Assembly: GCA_963662645.2 (NCBI GenBank)
Contig: OY759762.1
Coordinates: forward strand, 992,001-1,056,000
Origin: Aldehydirespirator sp963662645
GTDB taxonomy: Bacteria > Actinomycetota > Acidimicrobiia > Acidimicrobiales > Aldehydirespiratoraceae
Direction: 5' to 3'
DNA: 64,000 nt
Both the position numbers and the translations under genes were made by a program. The stretch's first letter is position 1; the number at the start of each line of letters is the position of its first letter. This document shows positions 50,132 through 58,929 of this stretch, piece by piece. The notes beneath the pieces are model-generated. The model saw only the letters and a program-made list of their open reading frames with translations. It had not been told where the DNA came from and did no database searches.

Positions 50132-51454
50132 CTACAGCCCGGCCAGGAGGTTCTGGGCCGCGATCGAGATCGGCTCGTTCAGCGCGCCGATGGCGGGCGA
50201 GTACACGTTCTCCATCGTGGCCAACTCTTCGATCGTGAGGCCGACCCGGACCCCCATGGCCAGGAAGTCGGCCCGCTCCTTGATGCCCTCACCGCCCACC
50301 ATCTGGGCGCCGATCAGCCGCAGCGAGTCGGGCTCGGCCAGCAGCTTCACGGTGATGGGCGTGACGCCCGGGTAGTAGCGGGCCCGGGTGATGCCTTGAG
50401 CCTTGCCCACCAGGTGCTTGATGCCCAGCGCGGTGGCCAGGGTCTCGCCGTAGGACACTCCGCCGATCATCCACTCGCCCGCCAGCAGGCCCCACGGGAC
50501 CACCACCGGCCGGTAGTGGCGGGTCCCGCCGGCCGCGTTGGTGCCGGCCGTCTTGCCCTGCGAGTAGGCGTGGGAGCCCGTCAGTCCCTGGATCGGGATG
50601 TTGGAGACGCCGTGGGGAATCTCGGTGCAGTCGCCAGCCGCGTAGATGTTCGGATCGGAGGTCTGCATCCTTGAGTCGACGATCAGCCCGCCGGTAGTGC
50701 CCAGCTTGAGGCCGGCCGCGGCGGCCAGGGGGTTGTTGGGCACCTTGTGGGTGCCGATGATGACGATGTCGGCCTCGATGTCGCCCTGTTCGGTGGCGGC
50801 GCCGGTCACGGTTCCGTCGCCCTTGAAGGCTGTGACCCAGTTGCCCCACTGCATGTCGACGCCCGCGTCCTCCCAGGCTTGGCGCACCGGCTCGACGATG
50901 TCGGGGTCGAGCACGTCGGCCATCGGCCAGGGGGCCTTGTCGACCACGGTCACCTTGATTCCGCGGTGCAGCAGGGCCGCGACCATCTCCATGGCCACCA
51001 AGCCGGCCTCGACGATTACCGCCGACTTGCAGGAGTCCAGGCGCTTGTCCCAGTCCATGGCGGCCCGGATGTACTTGACCTCGTAGATGCCGTCCAGGTC
51101 GGCACCGTCTACGTCGACCTTGGCGTAGTTCCAGCCCGCGGCGATCACCAGGCGGTCGTAGGACGCCTCGCCCTCACCCGCGACTGCGAGCGTGCGCGAC
51201 TTCGGGTCGATGGCCTCCACGGTGGTCTCGTAGTGGACGTCGATGCCGGTGGCGACGTACTGCTCCTTGGTGGCCAGGAAGAGCCGGTCGAACGAGTCGA
51301 TCTCCTTGCCGTGGACGTAGGGGATGCCGCACGGGCTGTAGGCCACGTCGGTGTCCGCGGTGTAGACGACCAACTCGGCGCTCGGATCGACGCCCTTGGC
51401 CGCCCCGGCGGCGCCGAGGCCGGCGGCGCCGCCGCCGATAACCGCTATCCGCAT
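50132..51454 (-). CDS. FAD/NAD-dependent oxidoreductase, CoA-disulfide reductase-like
   Basis: 440 residues. N-terminal FAD motif VIGGGAAGLGAA; redox-active single cysteine in AYSPCGIPYV near residue 42, as in CoA-disulfide reductases and NADH oxidases of this branch; NAD motif AVIVEAGLVAMEM; second FAD motif IYAAGDCTEI. The C-terminal dimerisation domain ends with YSPAIGALNEPISIAAQNLL. May reduce a disulfide of CoA or another thiol, or handle polysulfides, in the cytosol. Its neighbours are the MSMEG_0572-like gene and an OsmC gene, both thiol-related. Confidence 0.85.
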   Translation of the reverse strand: MRIAVIGGGAAGLGAAGAAKGVDPSAELVVYTADTDVAYSPCGIPYVHGKEIDSFDRLFLATKEQYVATGIDVHYETTVEAIDPKSRTLAVAGEGEASYDRLVIAAGWNYAKVDVDGADLDGIYEVKYIRAAMDWDKRLDSCKSAVIVEAGLVAMEMVAALLHRGIKVTVVDKAPWPMADVLDPDIVEPVRQAWEDAGVDMQWGNWVTAFKGDGTVTGAATEQGDIEADIVIIGTHKVPNNPLAAAAGLKLGTTGGLIVDSRMQTSDPNIYAAGDCTEIPHGVSNIPIQGLTGSHAYSQGKTAGTNAAGGTRHYRPVVVPWGLLAGEWMIGGVSYGETLATALGIKHLVGKAQGITRARYYPGVTPITVKLLAEPDSLRLIGAQMVGGEGIKERADFLAMGVRVGLTIEELATMENVYSPAIGALNEPISIAAQNLLAGL

Positions 51455-51593
51455 CGTGACCCTTTCGTCACAAGACCTCCCGGCAAGCCCGCCGTATCGG
51501 ATGAGAGAACTGCGTATCGGAACCTAAAGCCGACCCCCGGCCAGTGTCAAGCCGCGCCCGCTTGCGGCGCGCCCCTCAGGCGACCCGCACACC

Positions 51594-51989
51594 TCAGACG
51601 GCCCGCATCGACATCTCTGGCGTGTTGCGAATGGTGTTGGACACGTAGCAGACGCGAGCCGCCGCCTCCAGCAGCCGGTCCTTGACGGCGTCGTCGCAGC
51701 CGACGTCGACCCGTATCTCGAGCGCCGAGAAACTGGGGCCGTCGTAGGTGCCGGTCACCTCCACCCCCAGATGGGACAGCTCGATGCCCCGCTTGCCGGC
51801 CGCGTGGGCCACGGCGAGGGTGAAGCACGACGACAGCGCGGCCAGCAGGAGCTCGGTGGGCTGGGGACCCTGATTGGTCCCGCCATATTTCTCGGGCTCG
51901 TCCACCGGGATCGTGAAGTCGCCCGAGGACACGTCGCAGCGGTAGGCGCCCAGCCACCGGGCCGAGACGGTAAGGGTCGGGGAGCTCAC
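51594..51989 (-). CDS. OsmC-family peroxiredoxin-like protein
   Basis: 131 residues from GTG at 51989; AAGGA lies nine bases upstream. OsmC features: a first cysteine in the helix TELLLAALSSCFTLAVAHAA, conserved GPQP, and the second cysteine in AARVCYVSNTIRN. The family reduces organic hydroperoxides with two thiols, some members bind small acids. On the same strand as the flavoprotein, 139 bases upstream of it. Confidence 0.88.
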   Translation of the reverse strand: MSSPTLTVSARWLGAYRCDVSSGDFTIPVDEPEKYGGTNQGPQPTELLLAALSSCFTLAVAHAAGKRGIELSHLGVEVTGTYDGPSFSALEIRVDVGCDDAVKDRLLEAAARVCYVSNTIRNTPEMSMRAV

Positions 51990-52105
51990 GGCGCGTCGTC
52001 CTTCAGGCTGCGGCGCCAAGCTGTGGCGCGGCCCGTCAACTATACGACACCGCCGGATCACAAGCGAAAGGCCGTGGTCTAAGCTGCACGCCCGGTGGCG
52101 GAGAC

Positions 52106-52738
52106 ATGACTGGCCAGGCGGCGACCGGCGCTGGGAACGCAGACGGGCGGCCCAACCAGGTGAGCGGCCAGACGCTGAGCGCGGTCGTGAACTCCATCGG
52201 ACCCAAGATCCGCCGCCTGCGCAAGCAGTGGAACCTGTCGCTGCAGCAGCTCGCCGACCGCTCCGACGTGTCGACCGCGGCCATTCACAAGGTGGAGCAG
52301 GGCACCATGGTGCCCACCATCACAACCCTCCTGAAGCTGGCCGCGGCCCTCGAGCAGCCGGTGGCGTACTTCGTGGACGAGGAGCTTGAGTCGCCGCCCT
52401 ACGTGGTCTTCACTTCCGCGTCCCGGCGCCGATCGATCTACACCCCCCATGAAGGCCTCACCCTGGAGGGAATCTCCGGTCCCTACGGCCAGTACTTCGT
52501 GGCCACCGCGATCGCTGAGGTCGAGCCCGGAGCCGACAGCGGCGAGTCCCCGCTGCGGCACGCCGGCGAGGAGCTGATCCACATGCTGTCGGGCCGGCTC
52601 GACGTGGACGTCTCCGGTCAGACCTTCCAGCTGCGCCGAGGCGACTCGATCCACTTCCGAACCGACCACGAGCACCGCTGGCGCAACCCCACCCGGCACC
52701 CCGCCCGCGCGGTATGGACCGCCCTCCGACCCACCTGA
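52106..52738 (+). CDS. XRE-family transcriptional regulator with C-terminal cupin domain
   Basis: 210 residues. Helix-turn-helix at residues ~30-85 (IRRLRKQWNLSLQQLADRSDVSTAAIHKVEQGTMVPTITTLLKLAAAL). The cupin follows at ~130-205 (EELIHMLSGRLDVDVSGQTFQLRRGDSIHFRTDHEHRWRNP). Such regulators sense small metabolites and control amine, amide or polyamine use. It faces away from the OsmC gene and is convergent with DUF1116, so it is the best candidate regulator of the nitrile/nitrogen cluster downstream. 52739-52899 holds nothing clear. Confidence 0.9.
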   Translation: MTGQAATGAGNADGRPNQVSGQTLSAVVNSIGPKIRRLRKQWNLSLQQLADRSDVSTAAIHKVEQGTMVPTITTLLKLAAALEQPVAYFVDEELESPPYVVFTSASRRRSIYTPHEGLTLEGISGPYGQYFVATAIAEVEPGADSGESPLRHAGEELIHMLSGRLDVDVSGQTFQLRRGDSIHFRTDHEHRWRNPTRHPARAVWTALRPT

Positions 52739-52899
52739 TGTCGACCAGCCAAGTTCTCTCTCCGTCACAGTAGAGACCGGGAGGGCCTGAGCCAAAGAGC
52801 AAGGCAACCGCGCTTCGTGTTGATCGTTGGCCGCTAGGCCGCCGAGGTGGTCTCCGCATGATCGTCTGCGCCACCTGATCGCGGAACGGACTGGCTGAT

Positions 52900-54318
52900 C
52901 TAGCTGTTGTTGAGGCGGCGGTCGAGGTCTTGGAGGGCTTTGACGAAGCAGGCGAGGGGGGCGTGGGCTACTCCGGCGCCTACCTGGCCGGAGCCGTCGG
53001 AGGCGTGGACTATGCCGGTGTTGACCGCGGGGGTGATGGTGGTCTCGACGACCTTGCGGACGTCCGCTCCGAGGGGCGTTCCCTGGTTGTCTAGGACAGG
53101 GAGGCGCAGGCGGGTGCTGGTGCCGGCGCAGATGCGGCGCATGTTGGCGGTCACCGCGGCTGCGTCGGACATCTTGCCTCCGAGGAAGCCGGCCACTGCG
53201 GGCGAGTTGGCGGCGGCGGCTCCGCCTAGGCCGACGAGTTCAAGCACGGCACTGTCGCCTATGTCGGGGGCGCTCGTCTCGGGGCCCTGGCCGGGGTAGT
53301 AGAGGGCGTCCTGCACGGGAGGCGACGGGGCGATGTGCCAGGCATCGGAGTTGCCGGCCAGACGGATCCCGTAGGTGGTGCCGTTGCGGGCCATGGAGGT
53401 GACGATGCTGGAGTCGGGCACCTGACCGGCCCACTCGGTGAGGGCCCGGGCACCGGCCATGGCGATGTTGAGGAACATCAGGTGGTTGGTGCTCAGGAAG
53501 TCGGCCACCTCGCCGATCCTGTCGGTGCCGGCGCGGATGAGTTGCGGGAGCAGGTCCCGTAGCAGGAGATTGGTCGTGGCCTGGACCCGCATGTGGACGT
53601 CGTCGCCCATGGCCACGCCCTGGGCGGCCAGGGAGAAGATGTCGATGGGACCGGCGCGGTCCAAGGCCTCAGCCAGCGCGGGACCGAGAGCGTCGCGCAG
53701 AAACCGGAGACGCTCGATGGCTTCGTCGGAGTCCACCCCGAACCACGGGACTGCTCCTGAGCCCTGGTTGAGGCTGGCGTAGGCGGCGGTCCCGCCAGCA
53801 TCAACCGACACCACGTACACGGGAGCAGTGGGCCCGATAGCGCTGGCCATGGGCACCACCGCGCGGTGCTCGTTGGCCGCCTCCAGACGGACCTCTCCGG
53901 CCTGGAGCATCCGGCCGGCAATGTCACGATCTGAGGCCCAGCCCTCGGCCACAACCGCCGCCCTGACCGAGCGCTGCAGCGGATCGCACATCTCGGCCCA
54001 GCCGATGGGTGGACCGCAGTGCAAGATCGTCCCTTCGGACAGGCCTTCGACGACCGTGCCGGCAGCCTCGACTCCGAGCAGCATTGGCACTCCGCTGTCG
54101 AGGCGGCGGACCACCTCAGCGTTGGCCGCGTCGACCCGGTCGGCGGCGGGGCCGAACAGCCGGGCCAGCGCGGCCACCACCTCGGCGTCGCCACCGGCCG
54201 GGATGCGCCAGTCCACCCCTATGGCCGAGGCGCCCTGGTCCCGGACCGCCGTCTCGAACCGGTCCAGTCCGACGTTGACGACCTCGACCCTCTCGGGCAG
54301 TTCCACCTGGGGTCTCAT
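52900..54318 (-). CDS. DUF1116 protein, AllG (YlbE)-like oxamate carbamoyltransferase subunit
   Basis: 472 residues of the DUF1116 family: GEGWASD-type segment, ANEHRAVVPMASAIGPTAPVYVV, FSLAAQGVAMGDDVHMRVQATTNLLLRDL, LSTNHLMFLNIAMAGARAL, PDSSIVTSMARNGTTYGIRLAG and PDIGDSAVLELVGLGG are shared with E. coli YlbE. There it forms oxamate carbamoyltransferase with FdrA and YlbF (DUF2877) at the end of allantoin use. A DUF2877 gene lies at the right edge, FdrA is not in the window. It could supply or use carbamoyl phosphate. The N-terminal part is typical. Confidence 0.82.
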   Translation of the reverse strand: MRPQVELPERVEVVNVGLDRFETAVRDQGASAIGVDWRIPAGGDAEVVAALARLFGPAADRVDAANAEVVRRLDSGVPMLLGVEAAGTVVEGLSEGTILHCGPPIGWAEMCDPLQRSVRAAVVAEGWASDRDIAGRMLQAGEVRLEAANEHRAVVPMASAIGPTAPVYVVSVDAGGTAAYASLNQGSGAVPWFGVDSDEAIERLRFLRDALGPALAEALDRAGPIDIFSLAAQGVAMGDDVHMRVQATTNLLLRDLLPQLIRAGTDRIGEVADFLSTNHLMFLNIAMAGARALTEWAGQVPDSSIVTSMARNGTTYGIRLAGNSDAWHIAPSPPVQDALYYPGQGPETSAPDIGDSAVLELVGLGGAAAANSPAVAGFLGGKMSDAAAVTANMRRICAGTSTRLRLPVLDNQGTPLGADVRKVVETTITPAVNTGIVHASDGSGQVGAGVAHAPLACFVKALQDLDRRLNNS

Positions 54319-54404
54319 GCCGCGAGCCTCACAGCACGGTCACAATCGGCACGCCGGGCGAGGGTCCAAGCCGGTGCCGGCCGCTCGATCCCGACCCGAG
54401 ACGC

Positions 54405-54452
54405 GAACTGGCAGCGTCTTGCACGCCACGCACGCACAATGCTGCCAATTCC
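54405..54452 (-). repeat. Palindromic intergenic element, copy 4
   Basis: Arms at 54405-54415 (GAACTGGCAGC) and 54441-54452 (GCTGCCAATTCC). The loop shares GCACGCCAC and GCACAA with the copy at 5882. It lies in the gap before the start of the DUF1116 gene, and the orientation is the same as in the other copies. Confidence 0.8.
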
Positions 54453-54505
54453 TCCAATTCCTCGGCGGGCGCGCGAATCGACTTCGGCGAACGCCCGGGC
54501 CGGGG

Positions 54506-55060
54506 TCATGCCATCGCCACCAGCAGCGGGCTGGGGGCGTCTCGGGCAGCCGGGAGGCGAAGATGGGCGTCGGTGGGAATCTCACTCTCGTCCAGTCGGC
54601 GGGCGTCGGACAACCTGAAGACCATCGGCTGGTGGGGCAGGCCGTAGTAGAGCAGCTCCGGGCCGTTGCGCTGCCAGCCGATGCGCTCGAAGAACGTCAC
54701 GTTCTGGAGCTGCACGAAGGCGTCCATCACGTCGCCGCCGGCTGCCGCCGCGGTGGCCACTGCGAAGCGCACCAGCTTCATCCCCACCACCCCGGCCCGG
54801 TAGCCGGGAAGCACCGCGAGCCGGTCACCTTTCCAGCGACCCGCATCGTCGGTGCGATAGAGGCGGACCGTGCCGACCGCCTGCGACCCCCGGCCCGCCA
54901 GAACGTGGATTGTGTCGGTGTCGCGATCCCAGTCGTCGACGTCGGTGAAGGGGATGACCCGCTGCTCCTCGACGAAGATGCGGTGACGGATGCGCATGTG
55001 CCAGCTCTTCGCAGACGGCGTGACGGCCCGCCAGCACACAATGCGGTCGGACGGCCTCAA
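54506..55060 (-). CDS. MSMEG_0567 / Sll0786 family nitrogen-starvation N-acetyltransferase
   Basis: 184 residues, start uncertain (TTG at 55060). GNAT core: MRIRHRIFVEEQRVIPFTDVDDWD, the CoA region VGTVRLY...RLAVLPGYRAGVVGMKLVRFAV, and VQLQNVTFFERIGWQRNG, which fits the MSMEG_0567 group of Nit1C clusters. The substrate is unknown. It is 80 bases downstream of the radical SAM gene and the partner of the MSMEG_0572-like gene. Confidence 0.85.
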   Translation of the reverse strand: MRPSDRIVCWRAVTPSAKSWHMRIRHRIFVEEQRVIPFTDVDDWDRDTDTIHVLAGRGSQAVGTVRLYRTDDAGRWKGDRLAVLPGYRAGVVGMKLVRFAVATAAAAGGDVMDAFVQLQNVTFFERIGWQRNGPELLYYGLPHQPMVFRLSDARRLDESEIPTDAHLRLPAARDAPSPLLVAMA

Positions 55061-55140
55061 CGGCGATCAGCCTTGCCGGTCGGAGCCTTCACGCCCACAG
55101 CAATCAACCTTCCCACCTGAAGCGTTCACGCCCACAGCGA

Positions 55141-56259
55141 TTAGACCGCCGCTCGCACCGGAATGAGGCTCCGGCCTTCGGGTGCCTGCAACTCCCTCTC
55201 CATCGCCCCCACCGGCGAGCACGCTTGACAGCGGGCGCAGCCCGCGGCAACCAGGTCCGCGGTCAAGCCCCGCTCCACCAGGTACGGAGCGACCTTGCGG
55301 GCGACGTTCTCGACATAGTCGGAGGACGGGGGCAGCCAGTCGCCCATCAGAGAGCCGGGCACGGGCCGCAGCGGCACGATGAAGGGGTACACACCGATGT
55401 CGGCGGCCCGGCGGCAGCCCTCGACGATCAGGTCCGGATCCTCGCCCATGCCCAGGATCACGTACGTGGAGACCTGGCCCTCGCCGAAGCGTTCGACGGC
55501 GTACTCCCAAGTCTCGAAGTAGCGCTCGACGCCGGTGCGGTACTTGGGCGGCGCGACCCACTCCAGCACGGCCGGGTCGAAGGTCTCGATGTGGATCCCC
55601 ACCGAGTCGATGCCCCGGTCGGCGACCGCGTCGATCACGCTCAGGTCGTCGGGCGGCTCGAACTGCACCTCCACCGGCAGGCCCGAGGACTCCTTCATGG
55701 CCTCCCCGCACTTGGCCACGTACAGGGCGCCCTTGTCGCGGCCGTAGGTGGAGCCGGTGGTCAAGGTGATGTCGACGGCGCCGTCCAGCTCCTTGGCCGC
55801 CACCGCCACCTCGGCCAGCTGGGCCGGCCGCTTCACCAGCACGGTGCTGCCCGACGCGAGGGACACGCCGATCCCGCAGAAGCGGCACTGGTCCTCGTTG
55901 CCCCAGTAGGCGCAGGTCTGAAGGACGGTGCTGGCCAGCGAGTCGAGGTGCATGAGGGCCAAGTGCCAGTACGGGACGCCGTCATCGGTGGTGAGCCCGT
56001 AGAAGCGGGGCCGGTCGGCCGGAGCGGCGCCGGCTAGGCGGATCCCATCGGCGTAGATGCCGAACCCGAGGTCCTCCGGCTCCAGCGAATAGGGCGAGTC
56101 GGCCACGAAGGAGGCGTCCACCGGGACCGTCACCGCGGTTCCCTCGATCCAGACCATCCCCGCGTCCGAGGGGCCGGCCCCGCCGGGCCGGCGCTCGAAG
56201 GGGGCGTTGATCCTCAGGCCCTTGAACTGGAGGTCGATGATGAGCTCGGCCAGCGACAT
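55141..56259 (-). CDS. MSMEG_0568-family radical SAM protein
   Basis: 372 residues. The cluster-binding cysteines are in QTCAYWGNEDQCRFCGIG: C-x8-C-x2-C, not the canonical C-x3-C-x2-C but typical for this family. Further family marks: VDITLTTGSTYGRDKGALYVA, ESFDPAVLEW-type strands (IHIETFDPAVLEW) and TYVILGMGEDPDLIVEGCR; C-terminal cysteines (CARCQACSP) may bind an additional cluster. Its reaction is unknown; in Nit1C clusters it goes with nitrile or cyanide nitrogen use. Confidence 0.9.
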   Translation of the reverse strand: MSLAELIIDLQFKGLRINAPFERRPGGAGPSDAGMVWIEGTAVTVPVDASFVADSPYSLEPEDLGFGIYADGIRLAGAAPADRPRFYGLTTDDGVPYWHLALMHLDSLASTVLQTCAYWGNEDQCRFCGIGVSLASGSTVLVKRPAQLAEVAVAAKELDGAVDITLTTGSTYGRDKGALYVAKCGEAMKESSGLPVEVQFEPPDDLSVIDAVADRGIDSVGIHIETFDPAVLEWVAPPKYRTGVERYFETWEYAVERFGEGQVSTYVILGMGEDPDLIVEGCRRAADIGVYPFIVPLRPVPGSLMGDWLPPSSDYVENVARKVAPYLVERGLTADLVAAGCARCQACSPVGAMERELQAPEGRSLIPVRAAV

Positions 56260-56386
56260 TGCGCCCTTCCTATCACGACGGAAGTCGGTCCATGAAGGCG
56301 GCTGGCCGCCCGCGGATCACCGAGCCGCGGCCGGGTCGGGCCCGGAGCGACCGGCTCAGCCGGCGCGGCGGAATAACTCCCGCTCT

Positions 56387-56410
56387 TGTTCGCTGCGCTC
56401 ACGGGCCGCT
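56387..56410. repeat. Third copy of the 24-bp intergenic repeat
   Basis: TGTTCGCTGCGCTCACGGGC plus CGCT at 56387-56410 differs at one position from the two copies at 49181 and 49224. It is in the 217-base gap between the AmiS gene and the radical SAM gene. Confidence 0.7.
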
Positions 56411-56475
56411 CGGGCCACGGCCTCGCTCCGCGCCTCGCGAAGACTCTCAGGAATCGCTATCAATCCGCTCGGCCT

Positions 56476-57003
56476 CTAGGGGATCTCGTTGCCCGTGGCC
56501 AGGATCAGGGCCGGGACCCAGAAGGTGTAGATCGCGGTTCCGGCGAGGATCAGGCCGAGGAGCTTGGCCTCGAACTTGCCGTAGGTGGTGAGGGCCACCG
56601 ATCCGAAGGCGACCAACCAGACGATCAGGATCGACTGGAACATCCAGCTTCCCGAGAAGGAGTCCCACCAGAACAGCGGGAGGATGGCCGTCGGCACGGC
56701 GAGGTTCCCCACGACCCGCAGGTCCCATCCGTTGACCTCGCTCTTGCCGAGGACCACGAAGAAGAGACCGTAGAACGTGACGAGCCCGGCGAGGACGATC
56801 GACGCGTCGTCCAGAGGACGGGCCCACATGATGTAGACGGCCTGGACCAGGTTCAGCAGGCCCACGACCATGGTCGCATTGCCGATGCTGACGAGCGGGT
56901 TCGAACCCCCCTCCTTCTGATCGGCGCCCACGCCGAGGAAGTAGAGGGCATTGAGCCACACGACCAAGCCGGTGGCTATGAACACGATGGTAATAGGAGG
57001 CAT
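56476..57003 (-). CDS. AmiS/UreI-family amide or urea channel
   Basis: 175 residues from ATG at 57003 (MPPITIVFIATGLVVWLN), six membrane segments. Conserved family elements: WLNALYFLGVGADQKEGGSNPL, TFYGLFFVVLGKSEVNGWDLRVVGNLAVPTAILPLFWWDSF, and the last helix FWVPALIL. Members carry urea or short-chain amides across the membrane. Downstream of nitrile hydratase, it could move the amide product or take up amide substrates. It is 136 bases after the accessory protein gene. Confidence 0.88.
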   Translation of the reverse strand: MPPITIVFIATGLVVWLNALYFLGVGADQKEGGSNPLVSIGNATMVVGLLNLVQAVYIMWARPLDDASIVLAGLVTFYGLFFVVLGKSEVNGWDLRVVGNLAVPTAILPLFWWDSFSGSWMFQSILIVWLVAFGSVALTTYGKFEAKLLGLILAGTAIYTFWVPALILATGNEIP

Positions 57004-57139
57004 GACACGCCTTTCGCTGGTCTCATCCAACATTTCGGATGAGACATACTTGTTTCGTAACCTAAACCCTCAGCCAGTGCCAGTCAAATTCGCTCGCAGC
57101 GCCTTGAGCCAGCTGTCTCAAGGATCTCCGGCTGCGGCT

Positions 57140-57514
57140 TCAGTGGCTGTGGCCTCGTTCGTCGGGCCCGTGGTGATGGTCGCCGTGACGGTGGTCGTGG
57201 CCCGGCGGGCGGGCTGCGTAGGCCGCGGCCAGTTCGTCCACTTCGGGCAGGGCCACGATCTCGAGTTCCTCGACGATGGACTCGAGTGCCTCCTGCCAGC
57301 GCTCGTAGTACCGGTACTGGCCCATGGGGTTCGACTCCCAGCGGCCGATCGCCGCGATCAGATGGTCCCGGAACTCATCCCAAGTGAAGAGGCCTCCCTC
57401 GGCCAGAGCCGCGGCCATGGCAAAGCTGCGGCCCTCCCAGGGCTCGTCGAACACCAGCTCGCCGTTGAGCCGGGGCGGCGCGGCCGGGCCGTCGATGTCG
57501 AGCGTCAGGGCCAT
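57140..57514 (-). CDS. Nitrile hydratase accessory protein (cobalt chaperone type) with His-rich tail
   Basis: 124 residues. Similar to the N-terminal half of nitrile hydratase beta subunits and to P14K/NhlE-type activators: NGELVFDEPWEGRSFAMAAALAEGGLFTWDEFRDHLIAAI and YRYYERWQEALESIVEE. The C-terminal tail has about nine His residues among 20 (GHDHRHGDHHHG). It should deliver cobalt to the alpha subunit and exchange with it. The gene order beta, alpha, accessory matches cobalt-type enzymes. Confidence 0.9.
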   Translation of the reverse strand: MALTLDIDGPAAPPRLNGELVFDEPWEGRSFAMAAALAEGGLFTWDEFRDHLIAAIGRWESNPMGQYRYYERWQEALESIVEELEIVALPEVDELAAAYAARPPGHDHRHGDHHHGPDERGHSH

Positions 57515-57524
57515 GAGCGCCCGC

Positions 57525-58124
57525 TCAGCCTGCGCTGACCTTGGCCACTCCCACCATGGCGTCGCGGGTCACGAGCGCGGCCAATTCCTCCTCGGAGAGG
57601 TCGTCGGTGCCGTCGGGACGCTGGGGAAGGACCAGGTAGCGGTTCTCGGCGCTGGAGTCCCACACCCGGACGTCCACGCTGTCGTCGAGGTCCAGACCCA
57701 TCTCGCTCAGCAGCGTGCGGGGCTCGCGCACCATGCGGCTGCGGTAGGCCGGGTCCTTGTACCACTCCGGCGGCAGGCCCAACACGGGCCACGGGTAGCA
57801 CGAGCACAGCGTGCACACCACCACGTTGTGCACATCATCGGAGTTCTCGACCACCACGATGTGCTCGCCCTGGGGGCCGGCGAAACCCAGTTCCTTGATG
57901 GCGCCGGTGCCGTCGGCGAGCAGGTGCTCGCGGTAGTCGGAATCGGTCCACGCCTTGGCCACCGCCTTGGCGCCGTTCATGGGTCCGACGTCGTTCACGA
58001 AGCGGTTGATGAAGCCGTCGAGCACCTCGGACTTGATCAGGCCGCGCTCGGCCAGCAGCGACTCCAGCGCCTCGGCCCGAACCGCGGGCGCGAGCCGGTC
58101 CTTGGTGTTGGTGGGATCAGCCAT
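57525..58124 (-). CDS. Nitrile hydratase alpha subunit, cobalt type
   Basis: 199 residues. The metal-binding sequence is VCTLCSC: threonine after the first Cys marks the cobalt rather than the iron type. Other family segments: VVVENSDDVHNVVVC and YPWPVLGLPPEWYKDPAYRSRMVREPRTLLSEMGLDL. Two of the cysteines are oxidised to sulfinic and sulfenic acid in active enzymes. It hydrates nitriles to amides in the cytosol together with the beta subunit. The ATG follows the beta-subunit stop without a gap. Confidence 0.96.
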   Translation of the reverse strand: MADPTNTKDRLAPAVRAEALESLLAERGLIKSEVLDGFINRFVNDVGPMNGAKAVAKAWTDSDYREHLLADGTGAIKELGFAGPQGEHIVVVENSDDVHNVVVCTLCSCYPWPVLGLPPEWYKDPAYRSRMVREPRTLLSEMGLDLDDSVDVRVWDSSAENRYLVLPQRPDGTDDLSEEELAALVTRDAMVGVAKVSAG

Positions 58125-58784
58125 CTAGATCGCCTCCAGGTAGCTCTCGAACAGGTCTATGCGCAGCTTGGCCGCTTCGGCGTCCGGGCCCCACAACTCG
58201 GCGGACTCGAACTCCACCGTGTAAACGTGCTGGGGGTTCTCGCCCCGGAAGTGGGCGTTGGTGTCGGGCAGCAGCGCGGTGGGGCGCAGCGCGTGGACGG
58301 TGCCGGCACGGCCGCGGATGTATCCGGGCATTCGGGTGTGGCCCTCGGTTCGCACGTCCCGGGCCCGCACCCGGTCGCCGGGTGAGAAGGCGGGCTCGTC
58401 GTCGATCTCGCGCAGCGAGCCGGGGCCGCCCCGCTCGTAGGTGGGCTTGTTCTCCTCGACATCGGCCGGCTCGTCCACCGTCTCGCCCATCAGGCTGCGG
58501 GCTCTGGCCTCCACCGCGCCGGGCGCGAGCACGCCGCTGTCCACCAGCAGCGTCTCGGCGCAGGCCAGCCATCGGCCGTAGTAGCCGTCGGCAAGGTAGT
58601 CGTAGGGGTGCAGGCGCTCCAGGCCGTGGCGGAAGGCGTCGAGGTTGGTGCCCGACAGCCCCATCGACATGGCACCCATGGCGAAGGCCCGGCCGTGCCA
58701 CGGCTCGCGGAACACGGGCTCGTCGGGGTCGATGGCCACGGTGCCCCAGCCCTGCATTCCCCCCATGTCATGGATGCCGTCCAT
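58125..58784 (-). CDS. Nitrile hydratase beta subunit
   Basis: 219 residues. Family features: MDGIHDMGGMQGWGTV at the start, FREPWHGRAFAM, the C-terminal SH3-like barrel with FSPGDRVRARD, TRMPGYIRGRAGTVHALRP and YTVEFESAELWG. It forms the alpha-beta heterodimer and shields the metal site. First gene of the nitrile hydratase operon. Confidence 0.95.
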   Translation of the reverse strand: MDGIHDMGGMQGWGTVAIDPDEPVFREPWHGRAFAMGAMSMGLSGTNLDAFRHGLERLHPYDYLADGYYGRWLACAETLLVDSGVLAPGAVEARARSLMGETVDEPADVEENKPTYERGGPGSLREIDDEPAFSPGDRVRARDVRTEGHTRMPGYIRGRAGTVHALRPTALLPDTNAHFRGENPQHVYTVEFESAELWGPDAEAAKLRIDLFESYLEAI

Positions 58785-58929
58785 CGAAGCCTCCCCCGGT
58801 CGGCGAAGTGTTCAGCCGGTGGCCCGGTGAATCCACTATAAGACAGCGAAGAGTTGCATGAGAAATGCGAGCGCCCTCCGGTGCTAGCTGGCCTTCACCT
58901 CCAGCGAGGCGTGCGCCCGCCCAATCCGC

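Noticed and set aside
55067..55888. Minus-strand frame of 273 residues within the radical SAM gene
   Set aside because: Overlaps in another frame a protein with clear MSMEG_0568-family features; Gly/Arg-rich shadow.
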